64,000 bases of DNA from CAZTTH01 sp964615975. Lineage in GTDB: Bacteria > Verrucomicrobiota > Lentisphaeria > JABSQK01 > JAJFLO01. The stretch spans positions 12,411-76,410 of the forward strand of contig CAZTTH010000015.1 in the NCBI GenBank assembly GCA_964615975.1, given 5' to 3'. The position numbers and the translations under genes were made by a program. The notes under the pieces were generated by a model. It was not told where the DNA came from. It saw nothing but the letters and a program-made list of their open reading frames with translations, and ran no database searches. Positions within the stretch are counted from its first letter, which is position 1. Every line of letters begins with the position of its first letter. This document shows, in pieces, positions 9,729-19,800 of the stretch.

Positions 9729-10490
9729 ATGTCAGGTCATAATAAATGGTCAACGATCAAACATAAAAAGGCTGCCACTGACGCCAAGAAAGGCAAGGCA
9801 TTTTCCCGCATCAGCAAGGAATTAATGATCGCAGCGAAAATCGGGGGGAAAGATCCCGACGCGAATCCGCGGCTGCGCAGTGCCTTGTCTTCCGCCCGCG
9901 CCGTCAATATGCCCAATGACAATGTGGAGCGGGCGATTAAAAAAGGATGTGGCGAACTGGCGGGACAGATTATGGAAGAACTGAATTATGAAGGCTATGC
10001 ACCAGGAGGTGTGGCCGTCATGGTGGATTGTTTATCTGATAATCGCAATCGTACCGCCGCTGACATCCGCAATATCTTCACCAAGGCCAATGCCTCCTTG
10101 GCCAACACGGGATCGGTATCCCGGTTATTCACCCGCAAAACCCGGTTTGTCGTGCAAAAAGACGATTTAACCGAAGAAAAACTGATGGAGTTATGTTTCG
10201 ATGGTGGAGTGGATGTCGAAGAAATCAATGTTGTGGATGGGGAGGGTGAAATCATCGCGACCCCGGAATCCTTTAATCAATTGTTGATGGTGTTGGAAAA
10301 GGCTGAAATCACCCCGAAGGAATCAAGTCTTGTCCGTATCGCCGCCACCGAGATCCCGGTAACCGATCTTGTCACCGCCCGTCAGATCCTGCGGCTGATT
10401 GACCACTTGGAAGAATATGATGATGTTCAAAGCGTCTATTCCAATAGTAAAATTGATGACGCATTGCTCGAGGCTTTAAGCAACGAATGA
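9729..10490 (+). CDS. yebC: YebC/PmpR family (TACO1-like) regulatory protein
   Basis: 253 residues. It starts with the family hallmark MSGHNKWSTIKHKKAATDAKKGK, followed by FSRISKELMIAAK and the acidic GGVDVEEINV region. YebC proteins are cytoplasmic; homologues have been described as transcriptional regulators and, for TACO1 and YebC, as factors helping translation of proline stretches. The start is preceded by AGGTGAGCT. Its last four bases overlap the ruvC ATG (ATGA), the conserved yebC-ruvC arrangement. Confidence 0.95.
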   Translation: MSGHNKWSTIKHKKAATDAKKGKAFSRISKELMIAAKIGGKDPDANPRLRSALSSARAVNMPNDNVERAIKKGCGELAGQIMEELNYEGYAPGGVAVMVDCLSDNRNRTAADIRNIFTKANASLANTGSVSRLFTRKTRFVVQKDDLTEEKLMELCFDGGVDVEEINVVDGEGEIIATPESFNQLLMVLEKAEITPKESSLVRIAATEIPVTDLVTARQILRLIDHLEEYDDVQSVYSNSKIDDALLEALSNE

Positions 10491-10990
10491 TTGTCATTGG
10501 CATTGACCCGGCATTGCGGACTACCGGATATGGAGTTATTGAGATTTCCGGCAAACGGTTTCATGTCCGCGATTGCGGGGTCATTGGCAATGATCGCAAA
10601 GCCCCGATCAGTGAGTGCCTGCGGCGGCTGTCAGGCGGTATCGTTGAACTGATCAAAGCCTACAATCCCGGGGTAGCGGCGATCGAAGGGGGATTTTATT
10701 TTAAGAATGCAAAAACAGCGATGGTGCTGGGGATGACCAGGGGGACGGTTGTGAGCGTATTTGCCGGCACCCATATTCCCGTCTACGAATATGCTCCACG
10801 GCGAGCCAAACAAACCGTTGTCGGTTATGGCAACGCGACCAAGGAACAGGTCGCCCTTTGTCTGGTACAGCTATTGGGTTTGAAAATTGATGATATCCCC
10901 ACTGATTCCACTGACGCCATCGCGATTGCCATGTGTCACGCCTTAACCATCCAAAGCGGCAATGGCATTTATACGCCAAAACCACTGTGA
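10487..10990 (+). CDS. ruvC: Holliday junction resolvase RuvC
   Basis: 167 residues, normal RuvC length. The four catalytic acidic residues are visible: Asp7 (IGIDPALRTTGYG), Glu67 (AAIEGGFYFKN), Asp140 and Asp143 (DSTDAIAIAMCHA). It cuts Holliday junctions symmetrically together with RuvAB. It is translationally coupled to yebC by an ATGA overlap. ruvA and ruvB, often next in this order, are not here; thiC follows. Confidence 0.97.
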   Translation: MIVIGIDPALRTTGYGVIEISGKRFHVRDCGVIGNDRKAPISECLRRLSGGIVELIKAYNPGVAAIEGGFYFKNAKTAMVLGMTRGTVVSVFAGTHIPVYEYAPRRAKQTVVGYGNATKEQVALCLVQLLGLKIDDIPTDSTDAIAIAMCHALTIQSGNGIYTPKPL

Positions 10991-11157
10991 GCATCTGGAT
11001 CCGGTGCTTTCGCGTGTAAGCATAAATTTGTGGTCAACAGTCATGAACCGATCTTGTGTATATAACTTCCCGTGGTATGCTCGTGAGTTGCAAGGAAATA
11101 CTTGGTTCTCCAATTAATCAGTGTAATATTGTCAATTATAATCAATCATCATTTACC

Positions 11158-13023
11158 ATGACCGCACCCATAATCAAAAAATCTCTCTCTCTGCCGGCGC
11201 TTTCTCCGGAAACCCGCGCGCCTTTTGCCAATTCGCGGAAAGTATACATCGCCGGCAGTCATGCGGGTGTGCGTGTGCCCATGCGCGCAGTCGCACAAGC
11301 ACCGAGTCCGGCGGAATTCGGCGACGCGATCAACGACCCCATCCATGTCTACGACACTTCCGGACCTTACACGGATCCGGAAATCGATATCGATATTGAA
11401 AAAGGTCTTCCGCGAACAAGAGAAACATGGATAGAAGAACGCGGCGATACCGAGTTCCTCTCTGCGCCAAATTCCGAACTGGGACGGATCGCGCTGCAGG
11501 ATACCAATGGAAACGGGCAGCGATTCACTTCGCCATGGCGGGCGCGGCGGGCGCAATCCGGCCGCAATGTGACCCAGATGCACTATGCCCGGCAAGGGAT
11601 TATAACCCCGGAGATGGAGTATATCGCCATCCGTGAAAATCAAAACCTTGAAAAAATACGAGACACCAGGTTGTTGCACCGCCATCCCGGCATGGCTTTT
11701 GGCGCGGCCATTCCCGAACGGATTACCCCTGAGTTTGTGCGCCGGGAGGTAGCCCTCGGACGCGCCATCATTCCCGCCAACATCAATCATCCTGAATCCG
11801 AACCAATGATTATCGGGAGAAATTTCCTCGTTAAAATCAATGCCAATATCGGTAATTCCATCGTCACCTCATCGATTGCCGAAGAAGTGGAAAAGTTAAC
11901 CTGGGCAATCCGCTGGGGCGCTGACACGGTAATGGATTTATCCACCGGCAGGAATATTCATGAAACCCGGGAATGGATCATTCGCAACAGTCCGGTGCCG
12001 ATCGGCACCGTGCCAATCTACCAGGCATTGGAGAAAGTCCATGGTGATCCTGGTAAACTGACATGGGAAATTTATCGCGATACCTTGATTGAACAGGCCG
12101 AGCAGGGGGTGGATTACTTTACCATTCACGCCGGTGTCTTGTTGCGCTACATTCCCCTGACTGCCAACCGGGTGACCGGGATCGTTTCGCGAGGAGGATC
12201 AATTCTGGCGAAATGGTGCCTGATTCATCATCAGGAAAATTTTCTTTATACTCATTTCACCGAAATTTGCGAGATCATGAAAGCCTATGACGTGTCCTTT
12301 TCGCTGGGGGATGGCTTGCGGCCGGGTTCGATCGCGGATGCCAATGACGCCGCGCAGTTCGGCGAATTAAAAACCCTGGGTGAACTGACCAAAATCGCGT
12401 GGCAGCATGAGGTTCAGGTTATGATCGAAGGGCCGGGACATGTGCCCATGCAGTTGATCAAGGTCAATATGGATAAGGAACTGGAAGCATGCTATGAAGC
12501 GCCGTTCTACACCTTGGGACCGCTGACCACCGATATCGCGCCGGGCTATGATCATATCACCTCGGCAATCGGCGCCGCTGCCATCGGCTGGTATGGCTGC
12601 GCGATGTTGTGTTATGTCACCCCCAAGGAGCATCTGGGATTGCCGAATCGGGACGACGTGAAAGAAGGAGTGATCGCCTACAAAATCGCCGCGCATGCAG
12701 CCGACCTTGCCAAGGGGCATCCCGCGGCGCAAATCCGTGATAACGCGTTGTCGAAGGCGCGCTTTGAATTCCGCTGGCAGGACCAGTTCAATCTGTCGCT
12801 TGATCCGGATCGCGCCCGCGCGTATCACGACGAAACCCTGCCCAAGGAAGCCTCCAAGGTGGCGCACTTTTGTTCGATGTGCGGTCCCAAGTTTTGCTCC
12901 ATGAAGATCACCCAGGATGTCCGTGACTACGCCCGTGAACATGGTTTTGATCAGCCGGAAGATGCTCTCCAATCCGGAATGATCGACAAGGCCAATGAGT
13001 TCAAAGCCCTGATTGGCGTTTAA
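11158..13023 (+). CDS. thiC: Phosphomethylpyrimidine synthase
   Basis: 621 residues from the ATG at 11158. This radical-SAM-type enzyme converts aminoimidazole ribotide to HMP-phosphate for thiamine. The sequence is highly conserved: IHVYDTSGPYTDPEI, TQMHYARQGIITPEMEYIA, GRAIIPANINHPESEPMI, GADTVMDLSTG, and near the C-terminus the [4Fe-4S] motif CSMCGPKFC. The open frame extends upstream to a GTG at 11056, but that 34-residue extension has no conserved character. The true start lacks a good Shine-Dalgarno sequence. I see no TPP riboswitch in the 168 bases after ruvC. No other thi gene is nearby. The thiamine-diphosphate-dependent E1 fusion at 29-32 kb would be one consumer of its product. Confidence 0.96.
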   Translation: MTAPIIKKSLSLPALSPETRAPFANSRKVYIAGSHAGVRVPMRAVAQAPSPAEFGDAINDPIHVYDTSGPYTDPEIDIDIEKGLPRTRETWIEERGDTEFLSAPNSELGRIALQDTNGNGQRFTSPWRARRAQSGRNVTQMHYARQGIITPEMEYIAIRENQNLEKIRDTRLLHRHPGMAFGAAIPERITPEFVRREVALGRAIIPANINHPESEPMIIGRNFLVKINANIGNSIVTSSIAEEVEKLTWAIRWGADTVMDLSTGRNIHETREWIIRNSPVPIGTVPIYQALEKVHGDPGKLTWEIYRDTLIEQAEQGVDYFTIHAGVLLRYIPLTANRVTGIVSRGGSILAKWCLIHHQENFLYTHFTEICEIMKAYDVSFSLGDGLRPGSIADANDAAQFGELKTLGELTKIAWQHEVQVMIEGPGHVPMQLIKVNMDKELEACYEAPFYTLGPLTTDIAPGYDHITSAIGAAAIGWYGCAMLCYVTPKEHLGLPNRDDVKEGVIAYKIAAHAADLAKGHPAAQIRDNALSKARFEFRWQDQFNLSLDPDRARAYHDETLPKEASKVAHFCSMCGPKFCSMKITQDVRDYAREHGFDQPEDALQSGMIDKANEFKALIGV

Positions 13024-13242
13024 CGATATTTTTTATTGTCACCCATTTGGGTTGCCCATTCATGCGTCGGAAAAATGGGTAAAATTAGCGCGTTCACTTT
13101 AGGTTGAAGTTAATTGAGTATACCTTTACCCATGAATTCCCAAGAAGAACTTTGTTAGTTTTGACCACCGTTCCATTTTGGTGTTTGGGTTATAAACTTT
13201 TGACATCTTTCCCGGCATCGACTCCTTGAAGTCCATGATTTT

Positions 13243-13971
13243 ATGATCTGCGATTATTCCATTATCATACCCGCTTATAACGAAGCGGAATTACTCCCCG
13301 CGACACTAAGCGGCCTGCGGAAAAGCATGGCGGCGGTCACTTCATTGACTGGTGAAATCATTGTCACTGACAACGCCTCGACCGATGGGACAGCCAATGC
13401 CGCAAGAGCGGCAGGCGCGATCGTCGTGGAGGAAACGCATCGGCAAATCGCCAAAGCGCGCAATACCGGCGCTCGACACAGCTCCGGACGCTATTTGATT
13501 TTTGTCGATGCGGATACCATCATTCCCGTGCCGCTATTGAACAAAACCCTGGAATTGTTGAGCACCGGAACTTGTTGTGGCGGCGGCGCTTGCCTGCAAT
13601 TTGATCGCCCGTCCACCCTGGGAGTAAGCGGCATGCTGGCATCCTGGAACACCATTTCACGCGTGCTGAAATGGATGGCGGGATGTTATGTCTTCTGTGT
13701 GCGTGATGGATTCATTGAATGCGGCGGGTTTGATGAGCAATATTATGCCGCCGAAGAAATTTTCCTCTCCCGAAAATTGCGGCAATGGGGACGAAAAAAG
13801 GGACAAAAATTGCGCATAATCAATGAATTCAAGCCGATTACCTCAGCGCGTAAATTTACCTGGTACCGGTTCGCCAATTTGTTACAAACGATGGTGATGA
13901 TGGCGGTTTTTCCGTGGCGTCTGCGTTCCCGTGAGAGCTGCGGGTTCTGGTATGTCCGGCCGCAGGACTGA
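13243..13971 (+). CDS. Family 2 glycosyltransferase
   Basis: 242 residues of GT-A fold. YSIIIPAYNEAELLPATL is the N-terminal nucleotide-sugar site. TDNASTDGTANAA and the metal-binding FVDADTII (DXD-like) follow, then CGGFDEQYYAAEEIFLSRKLRQ, which carries the acceptor-side acidic motif typical of GT2 enzymes. There is no clear transmembrane anchor, only a hydrophobic stretch near the C-terminus. Its acceptor is unknown; a role in envelope glycans is likely. It stands alone between thiC and xer. Confidence 0.88.
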   Translation: MICDYSIIIPAYNEAELLPATLSGLRKSMAAVTSLTGEIIVTDNASTDGTANAARAAGAIVVEETHRQIAKARNTGARHSSGRYLIFVDADTIIPVPLLNKTLELLSTGTCCGGGACLQFDRPSTLGVSGMLASWNTISRVLKWMAGCYVFCVRDGFIECGGFDEQYYAAEEIFLSRKLRQWGRKKGQKLRIINEFKPITSARKFTWYRFANLLQTMVMMAVFPWRLRSRESCGFWYVRPQD

Positions 13972-14085
13972 AGCAGTGAACAAATCTGAAAAGTCCAGGC
14001 GTATGGCGGGTTTAAAAATGACCCTTTAGAGAAGATATTCTGTCGTCCATCAACAGTCTTTCACAATCAGACACCGCAATTAAAC

Positions 14086-15057
14086 ATGTCGTCATTCTCA
14101 TCGCATTATCTCACCTGCCTCGAGCATTTCAAGCAATACCTGCAAACCGAACGCAATGCTTCTGAGCATACCATCACCAATTATCAGCGTGATATCCTGC
14201 AATTCATGAACCTGGTCATCCTCAGGGATAATAGAAAAACCGCCATCGAACAGGAGTCGTTTACCCTGGCGGCAGCCCGCCAGTTTCTTGTCGAACTGCA
14301 TCAGATGAAATTAGCCCGCCCCTCAATCCTGCGGAAGATATCCAGCCTGCGATCATTTTGTCGTTATCTGGTGCGGGAGGAAATCATCAGCGACAATCCC
14401 TTCAAGGGATTGAATACACCCAAACGCTCGCGACCATTGCCGCAGGTCTTTTCAGTCGCGGAAGTGGACCGCCTGCTGCAGGCGCCAATCACCTACTGGC
14501 GCAAAGCGGCGATTATTGCTGGAAAAACCAAAGGGGAGCCTGATTTCGCTGCCAAACGGGATAAAGCGATTCTGGAAATGATCTATAGCGGCGGCCTGCG
14601 GATCAGCGAAGTGCTGAAGCTGAAGTATGAGGATATCGATTTTTATGCCCATAGCTTGCTCGTCCGCGGCAAGGGGAAAAAAGAACGTATCGGGATTCTC
14701 GGCGGTCCGGCGACACAAGCGCTGAAAGAATATTTGGAGGAACGTGAAAGAGTGGGATTAGGCAGTAAGCGTGCCCGCGGATTGCTGTTTGTCGGACAGC
14801 GCGGCACCGCATTAACCCCGCGCTCCGTGCAACGCCACTTTAAATTTTATCTCAATGAAGCCGGGTTGTCGTCGGAATTGAGCCCACATGCCTTGCGCCA
14901 TTCGTTTGCCACGCATCTTCTGGATGCCGGTGCTGATCTCCGCAGTGTTCAGGAGATGTTGGGACATGCCAGCCTGTCGTCCACCCAAATCTATACCCAC
15001 ATCAGCATGGAAAGACTCCTGGCGCTTTACCAAAAAGCGCATCCCCGGGCGCGATAA
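14086..15057 (+). CDS. xerD: XerC/XerD-like tyrosine recombinase
   Basis: 323 residues. An N-terminal SAM-like core-binding domain (about 1-105) is followed by the catalytic domain, with GGLRISEVLKL (first Arg), HALRHSFATHLLDAG (His and Arg), LGHASLSSTQIYTH (His/Trp-position and nucleophile Tyr). The length and SPHALRHSFATHLLDAGADLR are those of the chromosome-dimer-resolving XerC/D proteins rather than phage integrases, although an insert near residues 150-165 (GKTKGEPDFAAKRD) makes it slightly long. It would act at dif; I did not find a dif site here. No att sites or mobile genes flank it. Confidence 0.87.
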   Translation: MSSFSSHYLTCLEHFKQYLQTERNASEHTITNYQRDILQFMNLVILRDNRKTAIEQESFTLAAARQFLVELHQMKLARPSILRKISSLRSFCRYLVREEIISDNPFKGLNTPKRSRPLPQVFSVAEVDRLLQAPITYWRKAAIIAGKTKGEPDFAAKRDKAILEMIYSGGLRISEVLKLKYEDIDFYAHSLLVRGKGKKERIGILGGPATQALKEYLEERERVGLGSKRARGLLFVGQRGTALTPRSVQRHFKFYLNEAGLSSELSPHALRHSFATHLLDAGADLRSVQEMLGHASLSSTQIYTHISMERLLALYQKAHPRAR

Positions 15058-15059
15058 TC

Positions 15060-16760
15060 CTATGGCAGCAATTGTAATTGTATCTGATCGATTCCAATGG
15101 CATCGCGGCATGAGAGCATCAGGGGTTGTGGCCCCGGTGATAACGTCCACTCGAATGGCGCATCCACCCATTGCCATTGATTGTCGGTCGCGATCTGCCA
15201 ATCCCTCCATTTCCGTTCTCCCATACGGGTGGTGATTATCCCGCCCGATGATCCTTGACGACAATGGAGACGCAACCGATACCGGCCTGCTTTCGCGATG
15301 TCGTATTCACAGAGAATCGTGCCATTCACAATCCATTTTATCCTGAAGTCATTTTTATCCGTTTCTATTGTTGCCGGTTGATAGCCATAATTTTGCAGTG
15401 TCATCGCACTGAGATTGATTACCATGGCGTCTTCGGCTTCAACGATTTGGCCGGGGGCATAGCGGTTCTGGCTTAAAGTCGACAGGCGTTTAATCCCCTC
15501 TTCCCGATAGCGTATGTCCGTGTTAACTTCACGGGTAATCGCCGCAACATCCTGCAAGCCATTGAGGTTAAAATAATGGAGGAGGTACTTGGCCACAAAT
15601 TCATTGGCCAACATGCTGTAAAACACATACTCTCCGCGGCGGATATTTTCATTCAGGTTTTCCGTCATTTCAGGGAAAAAATGCCGCCGTGACTCCAGCA
15701 CTGGTTCCCAGAGATCGAACCCATGTTGTAAATCGATATGGCGATAATGGTTATCCTGACAATAATCGATCAGCGGCTGATAAATCCGTGGACGATCACC
15801 CCGGGCACGATCCCAATCAATTTTTCGCGGAAAAAACATCACCACCGGCAGCGCCTGATTTTTCAAGGCTAGTCGCTGAAATTCGTCCATGATCCGAATC
15901 GTCAGGTGATAGACATCGGAATCCGTCGATAACTGACCGTGGCGATAAATCGGCGGGGCCAGATAACGCCCTGGCAGGGTCAGGGCCAGTTGCCAAATCC
16001 CTATGGGCTTATGAAATTCTTCAAATGAGCGATGATAATGATAATCGTGCGCTCCGAGTGCAACATATTCAGAGCGTGGATTCTGGAGTAAATTCAGGTA
16101 GCTCGAAGGTGATGTAAAGGGATTCGGCATCAAGGTCAACATGCTTCCCTCATCCAAAGTATAGCGCGGTTTAGTCAATGGCATTCCGGTTCGATTATCG
16201 CAAAATGGCAGGAAAACACTCACCAGCCGATCAAGGTTGGCGGGTGTGATACCCAGTATCGCCACGTGATGCCCCCAGGCGCCAGCCTCCTGACGATACC
16301 GCAAAAAAGCCTGATCAGGTCCATAACCGTCGACCCCGAAATTCAGCACTTCAAAGCGGTGGTTGAGCATGCCGGTTATTTCCTGCCAGGTGCGGTTGTT
16401 CATGACAAAGCTGCCATGGGTCAAGCCATCACCGAAGGTCAGGATCCTGATGATTCCCGGCGCCGGTGCGACCGGGTACTCACGAGCGGCGCGAATGCCG
16501 GCGCCATTGGACTGGAAAACCCGATTGTCGCCATTGGGTCTGACAGTCCAACCTAGTTCTGAGTTGAAGATGTAATAAGGATTTTTATCCTCCGCCCAAT
16601 CACCCAGCCAGTCGGTATTCTGATCAAGAGTGACCTCGATTAACTTGCTCAGTGATCGGCTGCGAGTATCCAAGCAATCCACAATCACCCATGAGATGGT
16701 CTCAATAAGAAGCACACCCAGGGCTATCCCGATGAGATAACGATATTTACTTTTCATCAT
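15060..16760 (-). CDS. Membrane-anchored SGNH-like protein with altered active site and C-terminal CBM-like domain
   Basis: 566 residues. There is one N-terminal membrane segment (about residues 8-28). The SGNH fold signature follows: ELGWTVRPN, then RILTFGDGLTHGSF, where the nucleophile Ser of the usual GDS motif is Gly112, then VLNFGVDGYGPDQAFLRYRQ and HVAILGIT. The C-terminal DxxH catalytic pair is not recognisable near EFVAKYLLHYF. From about residue 440, EAEDAMVINLS to the end looks like a carbohydrate-binding beta-sandwich (CBM6-like). It is likely an extracytoplasmic glycan-binding or inactive esterase homologue. GGAGG lies 11 bases before the first ATG. It converges with xer, two bases apart. 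Confidence 0.75.
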   Translation of the reverse strand: MMKSKYRYLIGIALGVLLIETISWVIVDCLDTRSRSLSKLIEVTLDQNTDWLGDWAEDKNPYYIFNSELGWTVRPNGDNRVFQSNGAGIRAAREYPVAPAPGIIRILTFGDGLTHGSFVMNNRTWQEITGMLNHRFEVLNFGVDGYGPDQAFLRYRQEAGAWGHHVAILGITPANLDRLVSVFLPFCDNRTGMPLTKPRYTLDEGSMLTLMPNPFTSPSSYLNLLQNPRSEYVALGAHDYHYHRSFEEFHKPIGIWQLALTLPGRYLAPPIYRHGQLSTDSDVYHLTIRIMDEFQRLALKNQALPVVMFFPRKIDWDRARGDRPRIYQPLIDYCQDNHYRHIDLQHGFDLWEPVLESRRHFFPEMTENLNENIRRGEYVFYSMLANEFVAKYLLHYFNLNGLQDVAAITREVNTDIRYREEGIKRLSTLSQNRYAPGQIVEAEDAMVINLSAMTLQNYGYQPATIETDKNDFRIKWIVNGTILCEYDIAKAGRYRLRLHCRQGSSGGIITTRMGERKWRDWQIATDNQWQWVDAPFEWTLSPGPQPLMLSCRDAIGIDQIQLQLLP

Positions 16761-16795
16761 ACAGTTTTAATCCTCCAATGGTAAAGAGTGATACC

Positions 16796-16882
16796 GAACG
16801 CAATCAGATTTTAGAAAAATATTACACGATTGCCAGCCCGATCGAAAAGGCAGTGTGCGAAAATTCAACTGCTTGCAGTCTA
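16796..16882 (-). repeat. Stop-codon-linked 87-nt repeat, copy A
   Basis: Read on the minus strand this begins with the TAG stop of the DUF4175-like gene and runs TAGACTGCAAGCAGTTGA..., with an internal TTTTTCT and an ending TGATTGCGTTC. It aligns without gaps over 87 nt with copy C (53263-53349); I counted about 64 identities by hand. It lies between the DUF4175-like and SGNH-like genes. The core ACTGCAAGCAGT is nearly self-complementary. Confidence 0.75.
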
Positions 16883-19800
16883 AAATGAACTGCCAATTTT
16901 AGTAAAGTATTTTTGTACCAGTTTCTTGAATTCATCCGGAGGTTCCTGACCGGTGGCGCGGGTCATTTTCAGTTGCTCGGTCACTGTACTCTGGGTTAAT
17001 TTGGTTTCCAACAACCGCGCGGCCTTGGTTAATGTAGTTAGAACCTGTTCATTGACCTCCGCCTCCCCAGCCCTCCCGCTGAGGGCGGTGACTGTCATCT
17101 CCTGGGCGAGCTGATCCATTGCCGGTTCGTTGAGCAAATCAGTGATATCCTGCAAATCTTTTTGTATCGCGCTGTAGAGTTGTTGCATGGCTTCGGGCGC
17201 TGCCTGTTGCTCCTGGGCTTGTTGTACCTTCTGAATATCACGGAGAACCTGTTGGAGCATCTGGGTCATTTGTTCCGGAGACATGGACGTCGCGGTACGC
17301 ATGGCATTTTGAACATGTTGTGCCATTTGCATCAGGGATTGTTCGGCTTGCGCCTGGTAATCAGAGGCTTTATTCCAGAGACTGTAGCGCGCTGCGTTTT
17401 CAGCCCGTTTCATGGTGCTGGAAGTATTGGCGCTTTCTGCTTTTGCCAGGGCGGCGCGCAATTCATCGGCGATCTGGGGTTTGCTGGCTTCGGAAGTGTT
17501 CGCGGTTTCACCAAGATTCTTGAGGAACTGTTCAAAGTCATCACGAATCTGTTGCTGTTGATCGGCAAGTTCGTTGCCTTCATAGGGGGGATTTTTTTCC
17601 TCCACCTGCGCCGTCGTTTTTTGCCGCAGTTCGTGCTGTCGTTCACGCAATGAATCGAGGGCTTTATCCGCTTTCCAGAGCGCTTCATTGGCGAGGCGAT
17701 TTTGTTGATCTTTAACCAGTTTCATGGCGCGTTGGAGGAACTGGTGTGCCAAGTCGCCATATTTACTGGCATTCGTCATCTGGCCTTGTTCAAGATGCGA
17801 AGAGACCTGGCTCATGTTGCGGGTTGCCTCACTCATTTGGGTCGCGGCGCTTTGGGTTTCTCCTTCCTGCATCATTTTTTCGCGGAGTTTCTCGCTATCC
17901 TGCCTTAGTTGATCTTGTTTGGCGCCCAGAAATTTCTGGGTTTCGCCGCTTTTAGATTCACCGGAGTTGCGGGCGATATCGTTATTCAGACGTTCCTGGC
18001 GATCAATCAATTTATCCATCGATGCGGCGATTTCGTTCATGCGATTTTTTTTCGCGGCATTCTCCTTTTGCTGATTTTCCTCCTTGACCGGATCCTTCCT
18101 GGGTTCGCTTTCTCCTTCTCCGCCGCTGCCCTTTCCCTTGGGCGTATTTTTTTCAAGTTCGATGGCCAGGGTAACGAGATGAGAAAGGGATTGGCGTTGA
18201 TATGGGGATGACTCATCAGGCAAATCTCGTTGCAGCAGGGATTCCGCCTGTTGCATATTCTCGATAGCGGCACGGAAAAATTTTTGCACATTTTTTTCGG
18301 AACCGGATGGCAGCACCGTTTTTTTCTCAATGGTGGCATCAATGACGGAATTTTGCAGCAGGGTGCCCACCAAATCGAAGGGTTCATCTGCAATCGGGGC
18401 TGAAGTGAAATCAGCGCCAAACAGTTCCTGATAACGATTGGCAGAAGTCATGGTCAGGTCACGTGCCATTTGTTTTAAGTCGGTCAAATGCTCTTTGCGA
18501 GAATCATGTTCTGCCATGAAATGAGTTGACCAGGTTGAACGAATAAGCCTCTTTTGCGCGACAATCAAATCATTGACTTGCAATGTTTTAACCTGTGCCT
18601 GACCCATTCCCCCAATTTCCGGAGCGTCTATCTTTGCCGGTCGCATCTCGATAAAACGAACCTCGGTGACCGCCTGATTGGCTGTCGGCTGGGCGGCATC
18701 GGTGGCGCTTCCATAATAGGCGATGATGTCCCCATCCTTTACCTGGCCGATGACATTGAGAACATGAGCGCCAAGATGTTCCTTGTTCAATTGCTCTCCG
18801 GTCGCATGAAATAATTCCAGAGCGTGCCAGACGCCGCCATTGATTGAATAATGCAGGTGCAGGGACTGCACTCCATAATCATCATTCACCTTGAATGAGA
18901 ATGTAATTTCCCGATCGATTTGCCGGCGCGCATCTTCTTCCGGCGCGACAACCTGAATGATCGGGGCAAAATCGTCGATGCTTTCGATATGATAACTTTC
19001 CGGGGTGATAATCCGATGTTCGGATTTATCCATGAGTTCAATGACATAAGAAAAGCTCTGGTCAATGGTCAGATCAAGTTGATGATGAAGCGAATCATTT
19101 TTTGATGTAAAAACCAGAGCAGGCTGATGGTCGATTAATACACTTGTAGTCACGGGTAAATTGGTAGAAAGTTCGAGGCGAACCTGTGAGTGTTGGGGCA
19201 CGGTTATGCTTTTCAATTCGGTGAGATGTTGCCGGGGCAGGTTGGTATACTCAGGTGGAGTGATCGTGATAATACAGTCCGTGAGTCGTGCTTTTTCATA
19301 GGTTTTGACTTGATAGGTGGGACTGCGAAGTCTGGGGGTCTGGACATAATAACGAAAATCATCATCAACACCGGCAAAAGCAAATGAATGTTTGCCGGAC
19401 TCACTGGTATACATTGCATAGGTAAATTGACCATTTTTGGCGAGCATGACGATCTGCGCGTGCTGTTCTCCCCGCTGAATGAGCGCCTCGACAATAAGAT
19501 CATCGCCATGAGCGACCTCAGTATTTCCCGGGGTAACAATAATCCCTGGAGTTGCCGCCAGAAACCGAGATTGAGCATGATCGGAAGCCTTGTGAATGAA
19601 TGAAAACATGCCAACCACGGCGGCCAAAAAAGTGACTGCCAAAAGGGTCGCCATCAACCTTTTGCAGCTGATGGCATACGCGCTGATTGCCGCTCTCAGA
19701 TTGCGCCGCTCAAGATCACCTTCAACGGTGGACAGCAAGGCTTGTGAAAGTTCGGTTCTCTTTGCGGGGTGGCGCTCTGCCACTTCCACCGCACATATAA

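Noticed and set aside
11056..11157. Upstream GTG start for thiC (34 extra residues)
   Set aside because: The extension has no conserved residues and no Shine-Dalgarno sequence; the ATG at 11158 fits the family start better.
14086..15057. Xer-like recombinase as a mark of an integrated element
   Set aside because: Its sequence is XerC/D-like, and no flanking att repeats, phage genes or plasmid genes are seen.
17162..17653. A 163-codon plus-strand frame inside the DUF4175-like gene
   Set aside because: It is antisense to the Gln/Glu-rich coiled coil, which gives Leu/Phe-rich shadow frames.
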